A stretch of 19,471 nucleotides of DNA from NCBI GenBank assembly GCA_040755725.1, contig JBFMAI010000025.1, positions 1 through 19,471 on the forward strand. Reading direction: 5' to 3'. A program made the position numbers and the translations under genes. Under the pieces are notes generated by a model. It saw only the letters and a program-made list of their open reading frames with translations, was not told the origin of the DNA and made no database searches. This DNA is from JBFMAI01 sp040755725. GTDB taxonomy: Bacteria; Planctomycetota; Phycisphaerae; UBA1845; Fen-1342. Shown piece after piece: positions 1 through 7,245 of the stretch (position 1 is its first letter; each line of letters begins with the position of its first letter).

Positions 1-1
1 C

Positions 2-58
2 GCCGCGATCACCGAAAAGTCAAAACCCGAACCCGCTTGCGAACCCGTGGAGAAGTAA
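2..58 (+). CDS. C-terminal tail of a gene entering from the left edge (possibly istB)
   Basis: The frame starting at base 2 is open from the window edge to the TAA at 56-58 and encodes 18 residues, AAITEKSKPEPACEPVEK. The charged, proline-containing tail looks like a normal protein end. Its position immediately before paired terminal repeats suggests the istB helper ATPase of an IS21-type element. The fragment is too short to show any domain, so identity is inferred from context only. Confidence 0.35.
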   Translation, partial: AAITEKSKPEPACEPVEK

Positions 59-74
59 ACATCATGCATACAAC

Positions 75-119
75 TGGCTGGTTTTAACCTGCCCACCTCT
101 GGCTGGTTTTAACCTGCCC
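75..119 (+). repeat. Two 20-bp direct repeats, 25-bp period
   Basis: TGGCTGGTTTTAACCTGCCC occurs at 75-94 and again, identical, at 100-119. Each copy contains the small dyad GGTT-TT-AACC. The spacing of about 2.4 helical turns would put both copies on nearly the same DNA face. They are interpreted as transposase-binding repeats of the IS right end. Confidence 0.75.
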
Positions 120-207
120 GGTGACAGGTCGGGAATCCGCGGCGGCGATAGTCCGATAATGCCAGAGGGCATCCGGCACCGCCCTTCACGCATGGAGTAC
201 GTATCAG

Positions 208-231
208 GACCCCGCACACCAGTGCGGGGTC
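208..231. repeat. Perfect 10-bp-stem hairpin in the intergenic region
   Basis: GACCCCGCAC (208-217) and GTGCGGGGTC (222-231) are perfect inverted repeats around the 4-nt loop ACCA. The hairpin lies about 200 bp downstream of the prkA stop. No T-tract follows on either strand, so an intrinsic terminator is not well supported. It may be a mobile mini-hairpin. Apart from this hairpin and the repeat at 334-408, no gene is visible between 127 and 433. Confidence 0.6.
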
Positions 232-333
232 AGGCGGTCCGCCGCTTGCGTGGTGGGTTCTGTTAACGGGTCGCTGGGGAGAGGATCACGTGTCGACGTC
301 CGAATGCTCGTGCGTGATTCAGCGCCGCACCCG

Positions 334-408
334 GGGAGGGCGAGCCTCCCGGCGAGCCGTGGCTCGGCAGGCCGGCAGAGTCGCCGCAGGAGACAGCCTC
401 GCCCTCCC
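334..408. repeat. Nested inverted-repeat element (REP/MITE-like) downstream of prkA
   Basis: An 11-bp perfect inverted repeat, GGGAGGGCGAG (334-344) and CTCGCCCTCCC (398-408), bounds the element. Inside is a second palindrome, CGAGCC-GT-GGCTCG (353-366). The composition resembles short interspersed hairpin repeats common in planctomycete genomes, which is recalled and not computed. It ends 26 bp from the prkA stop and could act as a 3' stabiliser or terminator of prkA mRNA. Confidence 0.6.
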
Positions 409-433
409 ATATCGCACGATCGTGAATACCCGT

Positions 434-2497
<2,064 letters not shown>

Positions 2498-2500
2498 CAG

Positions 2501-2505
2501 CCTCC
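2501..2505 (-). promoter_or_regulatory. prkA ribosome binding site
   Basis: GGAGG on the minus strand, 3 nt before the first ATG (2497) and 6 nt before the tandem second ATG (2494). The spacing favours initiation at the second Met. Confidence 0.65.
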
Positions 2506-2558
2506 GTGGCCATTACCGGCAGCATGGAGAGCCGGTCCTGGCCGAAAGCAGTCAGATT

Positions 2559-2577
2559 GGTCCTATTTTATCGGACC
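2559..2577 (-). promoter_or_regulatory. Candidate prkA promoter -10 region inside a dyad
   Basis: On the minus strand GGTCC-GATAAAATA-GGACC puts an AT-rich, -10-like TAAAAT (2565-2570) between two 5-bp inverted arms. In this GC-rich DNA the AT block stands out. It lies about 60 bp before the prkA start. The arms could be an operator that overlaps the -10 element. No good -35 is seen at 17 bp spacing, so the sigma factor is unclear. Confidence 0.4.
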
Positions 2578-2704
2578 GCAGCGATCCTCGCCCGTCTCGG
2601 GCGCTCCTGATGCTACGGACCACGACCGGCAACGTCAATCCGCGGCGCCGCCGGCCGGCCTCGTTTGCTTATCGACCACTTACGCAGCACCCGCGCAGCC
2701 CATT

Positions 2705-3208
2705 TCACGGCCCGCCGGCCTGCGCCCGCGGCCCCTCCGCGATCCCCACGCGCCGGCTGCCGCAGCGCGGGCATTTCACCTCCGCCGGTCGGCCGCGTGG
2801 CAAGAACTGTTCGCCGCAATCCCGACATTCCCACACGGGCTGACAGGAGTTCTGGCCGCATTTCGGGCATTTCACCGGGAGACCCTGGCCGGGCTTCAGG
2901 TGTACGACGCCCCGATACCCACAGTCTGCAACAATGCACTGCACGTAGACCGGCGGAGCCTCGGGGCCGGTCACTTCGGTCGGCTCGCGCAGCGCGAAGT
3001 GCAACCAGACGGCCCCGCCGACCAGCGCCAGCCCTGCCAGCGCGATGAGGATTTGTCGGCGGCGTTGGGCGCGGGCGTAGGCGCCGATCGACAGCTCGCC
3101 GTCGCGGTACAGGGCGGAGCGATAGTCGCGCAGGTCAATCGATCGTCGTCGTCGGGTGGCCACGAGAGTACCATCCGCGGAGGCGTCAGGCCGGTGGGAC
3201 CGCACCAT
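2705..3208 (-). CDS. Membrane-anchored double zinc-ribbon protein, function unknown
   Basis: A 167-residue protein that I do not recognise as a named family. Residues 1-50 are basic and arginine-rich (cytosolic by the positive-inside rule). One membrane span covers about 52-73. The rest carries two CxxC-pair zinc ribbons: C91, C96, C114 and C117 (plus C122), then C128, C131, C146 and C149. This single-span plus rubredoxin-like layout suggests a small redox-inactive zinc-binding domain at the membrane. It is transcribed in the same direction as prkA but 207 bp away, so co-transcription is uncertain, and it is divergent from ispF. The ATG at 3208 lacks a clear ribosome binding site, so an internal start such as GTG near residue 16 is possible. 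Confidence 0.7.
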   Translation of the reverse strand: MVRSHRPDASADGTLVATRRRRSIDLRDYRSALYRDGELSIGAYARAQRRRQILIALAGLALVGGAVWLHFALREPTEVTGPEAPPVYVQCIVADCGYRGVVHLKPGQGLPVKCPKCGQNSCQPVWECRDCGEQFLPRGRPAEVKCPRCGSRRVGIAEGPRAQAGGP

Positions 3209-3246
3209 TCCGGCGGGGAGCCGCCGACACTAGGATACCACCACTG

Positions 3247-3255
3247 TGCTACGCT
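3247..3255 (+). promoter_or_regulatory. Candidate extended -10 box for ispF
   Basis: TGC followed by TACGCT matches the TGn-extended -10 layout and would start transcription near 3262, leaving a leader of about 14 nt with AGAAAGGTGG just before the ATG at 3276. A second candidate, TAGGAT, lies at 3231-3236. Low-confidence sequence matches only. Confidence 0.3.
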
Positions 3256-3275
3256 CATAAGGCGAGAAAGGTGGC

Positions 3276-3752
3276 ATGGGGATGCGAATTGGGATCGGCT
3301 ACGACGTACACCGGCTGGTGCCGGGTCGCCCGCTCAAGCTCGGGGGCGTGACCATCCCGTTTGAGCGCGGGCTCCTGGGGCACAGTGACGCCGACGCCGT
3401 TCTGCACGCCCTGTGCGATGCCCTGCTGGGGGCGGCGGGCCAGCCGGACATCGGCGAGCTCTTCCCCGATAACGATCCGCGATGGAAGGACGCCGACAGC
3501 CGGCGATTTGTGCAGGAGGCCCTGCAACGGGTCTCGAACGCGGGCTACAGCGTGGCGAACGTGGACCTGATTATTCACGCGCAACAGCCGCGGCTGGGAG
3601 CCTACAAGGAGCAGATTCGGGCCGCGGTGGCGCAGCTTGTCGGCGTGGCGCGCGACGCCGTGGGGGTCAAGGCCACCACCAACGAGGGGCTCGACGCGAT
3701 CGGCCGGGGCGAGGCCATCGCGTGCTGGGCGGCGGTGCTGCTACAGGGGTAG
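3276..3752 (+). CDS. ispF: 2-C-methyl-D-erythritol 2,4-cyclodiphosphate synthase IspF
   Basis: A 158-residue cytosolic enzyme of the MEP isoprenoid pathway. It cyclises CDP-methylerythritol 2-phosphate to MEcPP with release of CMP, and the family works as a homotrimer. The family signature is complete: GYDVHRL with metal ligands D10 and H12, GHSDADAVLHALCDALLG with H44, FPDNDPRWKDADS, and KATTNEGLDAIGRGEAIA near the C-terminus. Length is normal (family about 155-165), with no fusion to IspD. The ATG at 3276 has a purine-rich AGAAAGGTGG upstream; Met3 (3282) is an alternative. It stands alone, with a terminator-like hairpin after it, 190 bp before lysS. Confidence 0.97.
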   Translation: MGMRIGIGYDVHRLVPGRPLKLGGVTIPFERGLLGHSDADAVLHALCDALLGAAGQPDIGELFPDNDPRWKDADSRRFVQEALQRVSNAGYSVANVDLIIHAQQPRLGAYKEQIRAAVAQLVGVARDAVGVKATTNEGLDAIGRGEAIACWAAVLLQG

Positions 3753-3810
3753 CTCACTCGGCGACAGCCACTTCAGGTCGCCCTGACAATCCGCCGCACG
3801 ATGCGCCGCA

Positions 3811-3834
3811 GCGTCCGCCCCCCGTGGCGGACGT
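3811..3834 (+). terminator. GC-rich hairpin after ispF
   Basis: GTCCGCC (3813-3819) pairs with GGCGGAC (3826-3832) around a 6-nt loop. The stem extends by one C-G pair and one G-U pair. It lies 60 bp after the ispF stop. No T-run follows directly, so it may be a weak or factor-assisted terminator. Confidence 0.4.
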
Positions 3835-3864
3835 GAGATTTCGAGGCGTTTTCGAAGTCCTACG

Positions 3865-3882
3865 CCGGCCACAGGGGGCCGG
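3865..3882. other. Hairpin upstream of the lysS promoter
   Basis: CCGGCC (3865-3870) and GGCCGG (3877-3882) form a perfect 6-bp stem with loop ACAGGG. It ends 42 bp before the putative extended -10 of lysS. It could belong to the ispF 3' end or act in lysS control; neither is shown. Confidence 0.35.
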
Positions 3883-3923
3883 TGCTACTTCTCGGGGGGG
3901 CCGGCGCTGCTTGTGCGGCGGAC

Positions 3924-3932
3924 TGCTATACT
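3924..3932 (+). promoter_or_regulatory. Extended -10 promoter element of lysS
   Basis: TG-C-TATACT matches the extended -10 consensus TGnTATAAT at all but one base. The hexamer ends 9 nt before the ATG at 3942, so transcription would begin about 2-3 nt before the start codon. The intervening ACCGCCCCT contains no Shine-Dalgarno sequence. This suggests a leaderless or near-leaderless lysS mRNA. Confidence 0.55.
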
Positions 3933-3941
3933 ACCGCCCCT

Positions 3942-5654
3942 ATGAGTGACCAGATCAGCGATCGTCGGGCCAAGCTGGCCAAGCTGCGTGAAATGGGGGT
4001 TGATCCGTTTGGCGCGCGCTACGAAAGCGTCGCTTCCCATGCGGCGATTCGGGCTGCGGCGGACGGGCTGAAGATCGCCGCGGGGCAGGTGTTTGAGTCG
4101 GCCGAGGCGTGCTTTCGGGCCGCCGGCCGGGTGGTCCTGCACCGTGACATCGGCAGCCTCATCTTCCTGACCGTCCGCGACCGCACCGGCGACCTTCAGT
4201 ACGGCATCAGCAAGAAGATGCTGGCGGAAGGGCTCGAGGGGGCGAGGGGCCCAGGGGCCCAGGGGGGGGAACGGGGAACCGAGAACGGGGAACAGGGAAC
4301 GGGGAACAGGGAACAGGGAACGGGGAGCATCGGCGTCCCGCCGGTAAGACACGGAACAGGGACCGGGGAACACGCAATGGGGAACAGGGGGGCGGGCGTC
4401 GGCGACGCGGGGGCAGCCGTTCCCACGTTCCCACCTTCCCACGTTCCCACCTTCCCACGTTCCCCCGCGCCCCCGCAAACTGCCTGGCCCGTCGCCAAGC
4501 TACTGGACCTCGGCGACATCATCGGTGTCGAGGGCCGCCTCGGCCGCACCAAGACCGGCGAGCTGACGTTGTGGTGTACCAGCCTGACGCTGTTGTCGAA
4601 GTCGCTCCGCCCGCCGCCGCCGGAGTGGTACGGGCTGAAGGACGTGGAGCTGCGCTACCGTCGGCGGTACGTGGACCTCTACGCCAATCCCGCGTCGCGG
4701 GACGTGTTCGTCCGGCGAGCGCGGATCATCGACCACATCCGCCGGGTGCTGCGCGACCGCGGCTTCATCGAGGTCGATACGCCGGTGTTGCAGCCGATCT
4801 ACGGCGGGGCGGCGGCGCGGCCGTTCGTGACCCACCACAACACACTCGACATGCGGCTGTACCTGCGGATCAGCCCGGAGCTGTACCTGAAGCGCTGCCT
4901 GGTCGGCGGACTGGAACGCGTGTACGAGCTGGCCCGCTGCTTCCGCAACGAGGGCATCAGCCCGCGGCACAACCCCGAGTTCACCATGCTCGAGCTGTAC
5001 CAGGCGTACGGTGACTACCACGACATGATGGACATCTGCGAGGCAATCATCGGCGGGGCCGCCCGCGACGTGATCGGGTCCACGAGAATCGCGTTCGGCG
5101 ACCGCGAGATCGACTACACGACGCCGTGGCCGCGGCGGAAGTACGCGGACTTGTTCGCGGAGCACGTCGGCGTGCCGCTGACGGACATCGCGGCGGTGCG
5201 GGTCCGGGCGCGGGCGTTGAAGATCGAGGAGCAGAAGCTCGATGACGCAGTGGTCGTGAACAAGCTGTTCGAGCACTACGTCGAGCCGCACCTGGTGAAC
5301 CCGACGTTCGTGGTGGATTACCCGGCACCCCTGTGTCCGCTCACGAAGCGGCACCCCGCCGACCCGAGTCTGGCGCTGCGCTTCGAGCTGTACATCAACG
5401 GGATGGAGCTCGGCAACGCCTACAGCGAGCTGAACGACCCGGACGTGCAGCGGGAGAACCTGACCGGGCAGGTCGCGGGCGAGGGCGACGAGACGATGCG
5501 GGTGATGGACGAGGACTTCTGCGAGGCCCTGGAATACGGGATGCCGCCAGCGGGCGGCCTGGGCATCGGCATCGACCGGCTGGTCATGCTTCTGACCGGC
5601 AGCCCGAGCATCCGCGACGTACTGCTGTTTCCGCTCCAGCGGCCGCAGACCTAG
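3942..5654 (+). CDS. lysS: Lysyl-tRNA synthetase, class II, with an in-frame repeat insertion
   Basis: A 570-residue cytosolic enzyme that charges tRNA-Lys. The N-terminal OB-fold anticodon domain is followed by the class II catalytic core: FIEVDTPVLQP (motif 1), FRNEGISPRHNPEFTMLE (motif 2, from F334) and GLGIGIDRLVMLL (motif 3, R546). The family is usually about 490-510 residues. The surplus lies in one block at about residues 97-180, inside the OB-fold, between KKMLAEG and WPVAKLLDLGD. That block is translated from G-rich 7-bp and C-rich 8-bp repeats, yet both flanks stay in frame. The frame is open upstream to 3882, but Met at 3942 matches the family N-terminus (MSDQISDRRAKL) and follows the extended -10. 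The next gene's ribosome binding site overlaps the stop codon. Confidence 0.95.
   Translation: MSDQISDRRAKLAKLREMGVDPFGARYESVASHAAIRAAADGLKIAAGQVFESAEACFRAAGRVVLHRDIGSLIFLTVRDRTGDLQYGISKKMLAEGLEGARGPGAQGGERGTENGEQGTGNREQGTGSIGVPPVRHGTGTGEHAMGNRGAGVGDAGAAVPTFPPSHVPTFPRSPAPPQTAWPVAKLLDLGDIIGVEGRLGRTKTGELTLWCTSLTLLSKSLRPPPPEWYGLKDVELRYRRRYVDLYANPASRDVFVRRARIIDHIRRVLRDRGFIEVDTPVLQPIYGGAAARPFVTHHNTLDMRLYLRISPELYLKRCLVGGLERVYELARCFRNEGISPRHNPEFTMLELYQAYGDYHDMMDICEAIIGGAARDVIGSTRIAFGDREIDYTTPWPRRKYADLFAEHVGVPLTDIAAVRVRARALKIEEQKLDDAVVVNKLFEHYVEPHLVNPTFVVDYPAPLCPLTKRHPADPSLALRFELYINGMELGNAYSELNDPDVQRENLTGQVAGEGDETMRVMDEDFCEALEYGMPPAGGLGIGIDRLVMLLTGSPSIRDVLLFPLQRPQT
4266..4328 (+). repeat. Heptamer array RGGGAAC (about 9 units)
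   Basis: Units GGGGAAC or AGGGAAC follow each other at 4266, 4273, 4287, 4294, 4301, 4308 and 4315. One degenerate unit lies near 4280-4286 and a final GGGGAGC at 4322. Runs of three or four G with 3-4-nt loops fit a G-quadruplex motif on the coding strand. Confidence 0.85.
4420..4466 (+). repeat. Octamer array TTCCCACG/TTCCCACC
   Basis: Five perfect octamers alternate in the last base (G, C, G, C, G) from 4420 to 4459, forming a 16-bp unit repeated 2.5 times. A truncated TTCCCCC follows. The complementary strand has regularly spaced GGG runs. Confidence 0.85.
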
Positions 5655-5657
5655 GAG
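5653..5657 (+). promoter_or_regulatory. Ribosome binding site overlapping the lysS stop codon
   Basis: AGGAG begins inside the TAG stop of lysS (5652-5654) and lies 6 nt before a GTG at 5664. This supports the GTG start of the ATPase gene over the ATG at 5688, and suggests coupled translation. Confidence 0.7.
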
Positions 5658-5663
5658 ACGACG

Positions 5664-7175
5664 GTGCCCGGCAGGCGAGCGCGGCAGATGACGTTTCGCG
5701 ATTTGCTGGTCTCCGGCGGACTCGAGGCGACCGTGCGCGCCGCGAATCCGTGGTGGCAGGGGGAGCGCATTGCTGAACTGCCGCCGGTTCGCCGGTGGGC
5801 GTACAGTCCGGTACTCGACGGATTGACGAAGGGCCTTACGTCGGCGGTGGTCCTGCGCGGACCGCGGCAGGTCGGAAAGACCACGCTGCTCAATCAGATC
5901 ATTCACCAACTCCTTGACGACGGCGTCGAGCCGACGCGGATATTCCGCGTGCAGTTCGATGATCTACCAGACCTCCGCCGGCTGTCGATGCCGATCATCG
6001 AGATGTGCGACTGGTTCGCCGAAACCGTTCTCGGGACGTCCTTCCACAAGGCTGCTCGCGCGGGCCGGAAGGCGTTCATCTTCCTGGATGAGGTCCAAAA
6101 CCTCCGCGACTGGGCTCCGCAGCTCAAGAGCCTGGTCGATCTCAGCCCGGTGAGGGTGCTAGTCACGGGCAGTTCGGCATTGCGCATTGAGGCCGGGCGT
6201 GATAGCCTCGCCGGTCGCGTGACGACGATCGAGATGGGGCCGCTGTTGCTCCGCGAGGTGGCGGAAATCCGCTCATTCGGGCGGGTGGCGCCGCTGCTGC
6301 CTCACAATGGCCTGGCCCCGCTCCGTGACAAGTTGTTCTGGGCCGATCTACGGGGCCACGGCGAACGGCACCGTGCTGTTCGGGATCGGGCGTTCGAGGC
6401 GTTCTCGGCGCGCGGCAGCTACCCGGTAGCTCAGGCGCGGGCGGACTTGCCTTGGGACCGCGTGGCCGATTTCTTGAACGAAACCGTGATCCGTCGTGCA
6501 ATCCAACACGACCTGCGCATGGGACCGCGGGGGCAGAAGCGCGATGAGAGTCTGTTGGCCGAGGTCTTCCGGCTGGCCTGCCGCTATGCTGGGCAGTTTC
6601 CCCGGCAAGCTCTGTATCTGGAGGAGCTCCGGCAGGCCTTGCGCGCCAACATCGGGTGGCAGCGCGTGTTCACGTATCTGCGTTTCCTTGATGGCACGCT
6701 GCTGGTGCGGCTCATCGAGCCGCTGGAATTGCGGATGAAGCGTAAGCGCGGCCCATCCAAGCTGTGCTTGTGCGATCATGCGCTGCGGGCCGCCTGGCTC
6801 CAGGAGATCGTTCCCCTGGCCCCGGACGCCCTGGAGCAGCACCCCCACCTCAGCGACCTTGCCGGCCGTCTCGCGGAAAGCACGGTAGGTTACTTCTTCC
6901 GTTCCATCATCGGCCTGGACGTCGCCCACTTCCCCGAACGCGGGCCGGAGCCGGAGGTCGATTTCGTGCTGACGGTTGGCGAGCAGCGGATTCCCGTGGA
7001 GGTCAAGTATCGCCGGCAGATCGACCACCGCGACACCATCGGCCTCAGAGCCTTCGTTGAGAAACCCCATTACGCCGCACCCTTCGGCGTGCTGGTGACC
7101 CTGCGTGACGAGCCGGCCACCGACGACCCCCGGATCGTCTCGCTGCCGCTGTCGTCGCTCTTGTTGCTGCGATGA
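5664..7175 (+). CDS. ATPase of the AAA/DUF4143 family (ATPase plus PD-(D/E)XK-like C-terminus)
   Basis: A 503-residue protein. Walker A is GPRQVGKTT (66-74) and Walker B FIFLDEVQ (138-145). LVTGSSALRI (167-174) is the sensor region and is followed by SLAGRVTTIEMGPL, which is typical of DUF4143 ATPases (COG1373). The C-terminus has D433 in EPEVDFVLT and E446-V-K448 in IPVEVKYR, a D-x12-ExK arrangement resembling PD-(D/E)XK nucleases; many family members share this. The substrate and role of this family are not established. The GTG start is chosen because AGGAG is 6 nt upstream. Overlap of that site with the lysS stop indicates co-translation with lysS, an unusual partner because the family is typically scattered and accessory. 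It converges with the gene at 7246, 70 bp away. Confidence 0.88.
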   Translation: MPGRRARQMTFRDLLVSGGLEATVRAANPWWQGERIAELPPVRRWAYSPVLDGLTKGLTSAVVLRGPRQVGKTTLLNQIIHQLLDDGVEPTRIFRVQFDDLPDLRRLSMPIIEMCDWFAETVLGTSFHKAARAGRKAFIFLDEVQNLRDWAPQLKSLVDLSPVRVLVTGSSALRIEAGRDSLAGRVTTIEMGPLLLREVAEIRSFGRVAPLLPHNGLAPLRDKLFWADLRGHGERHRAVRDRAFEAFSARGSYPVAQARADLPWDRVADFLNETVIRRAIQHDLRMGPRGQKRDESLLAEVFRLACRYAGQFPRQALYLEELRQALRANIGWQRVFTYLRFLDGTLLVRLIEPLELRMKRKRGPSKLCLCDHALRAAWLQEIVPLAPDALEQHPHLSDLAGRLAESTVGYFFRSIIGLDVAHFPERGPEPEVDFVLTVGEQRIPVEVKYRRQIDHRDTIGLRAFVEKPHYAAPFGVLVTLRDEPATDDPRIVSLPLSSLLLLR

Positions 7176-7245
7176 GACTGGAGACGGTCCGCGGACTTCG
7201 ACCGCTCGGTGCTCCCGTCCCGCCGGCCGCACTTCCGATCCGCCG

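Larger units (their letters stand above)
1..126 (+). mobile_element. Right end of a probable IS21-family insertion sequence (partial)
   Basis: A short reading frame ends in TAA at 56-58. It is followed by two copies of TGGCTGGTTTTAACCTGCCC (75-94 and 100-119, 25-bp period) and then TGACA at 122-126. IS21-family elements are known to carry several internal repeats at each end and to have 5'-TG...CA-3' termini, with the istB ATPase gene close to the right end. The arrangement fits that pattern. The rest of the element would lie to the left, outside the window. Family assignment is inference from layout, because no transposase domain is visible. Confidence 0.5.
4230..4484 (+). repeat. Compound minisatellite insertion inside lysS
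   Basis: This block has no counterpart in lysyl-tRNA synthetases. It contains three parts. First are G-rich heptamers RGGGAAC, about nine near-copies, at 4266-4328. Second is a linker with a GGCGTCCCGCC-type palindromic core (about 4332-4345) and more GGGAAC units. Third is the octamer TTCCCACS, five copies at 4420-4459. The first part has G-runs on the coding strand and the last has G-runs on the template strand, and GGGAAC/GTTCCC arms can pair. The translation is Gly/Glu/Asn/Thr-rich and then Pro/Thr-rich, so probably a disordered loop. Confidence 0.85.

Noticed and set aside
75..119. Possible CRISPR repeats at the left edge
   Set aside because: Only two copies with a 5-bp gap. The placement beside a gene tail and TGACA fits an IS end better.
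208..231. Intrinsic terminator of prkA
   Set aside because: The stem is strong, but it is about 200 bp downstream and no T-tract follows on either strand, so it is kept only as a hairpin repeat.
3882..3941. Longer lysS start at 3882
   Set aside because: The extra 20 residues do not fit the family N-terminus and overlap the extended -10 promoter box at 3924-3932.
4266..4466. CRISPR-like array in lysS
   Set aside because: Units of 7-8 bp are contiguous with no spacers. It is a minisatellite inside a coding frame, and no cas genes are present.
4500..5909. 469-residue minus-strand frame across lysS
   Set aside because: Antisense shadow of the synthetase core and the start of the ATPase gene; no recognisable motif or ribosome binding site.
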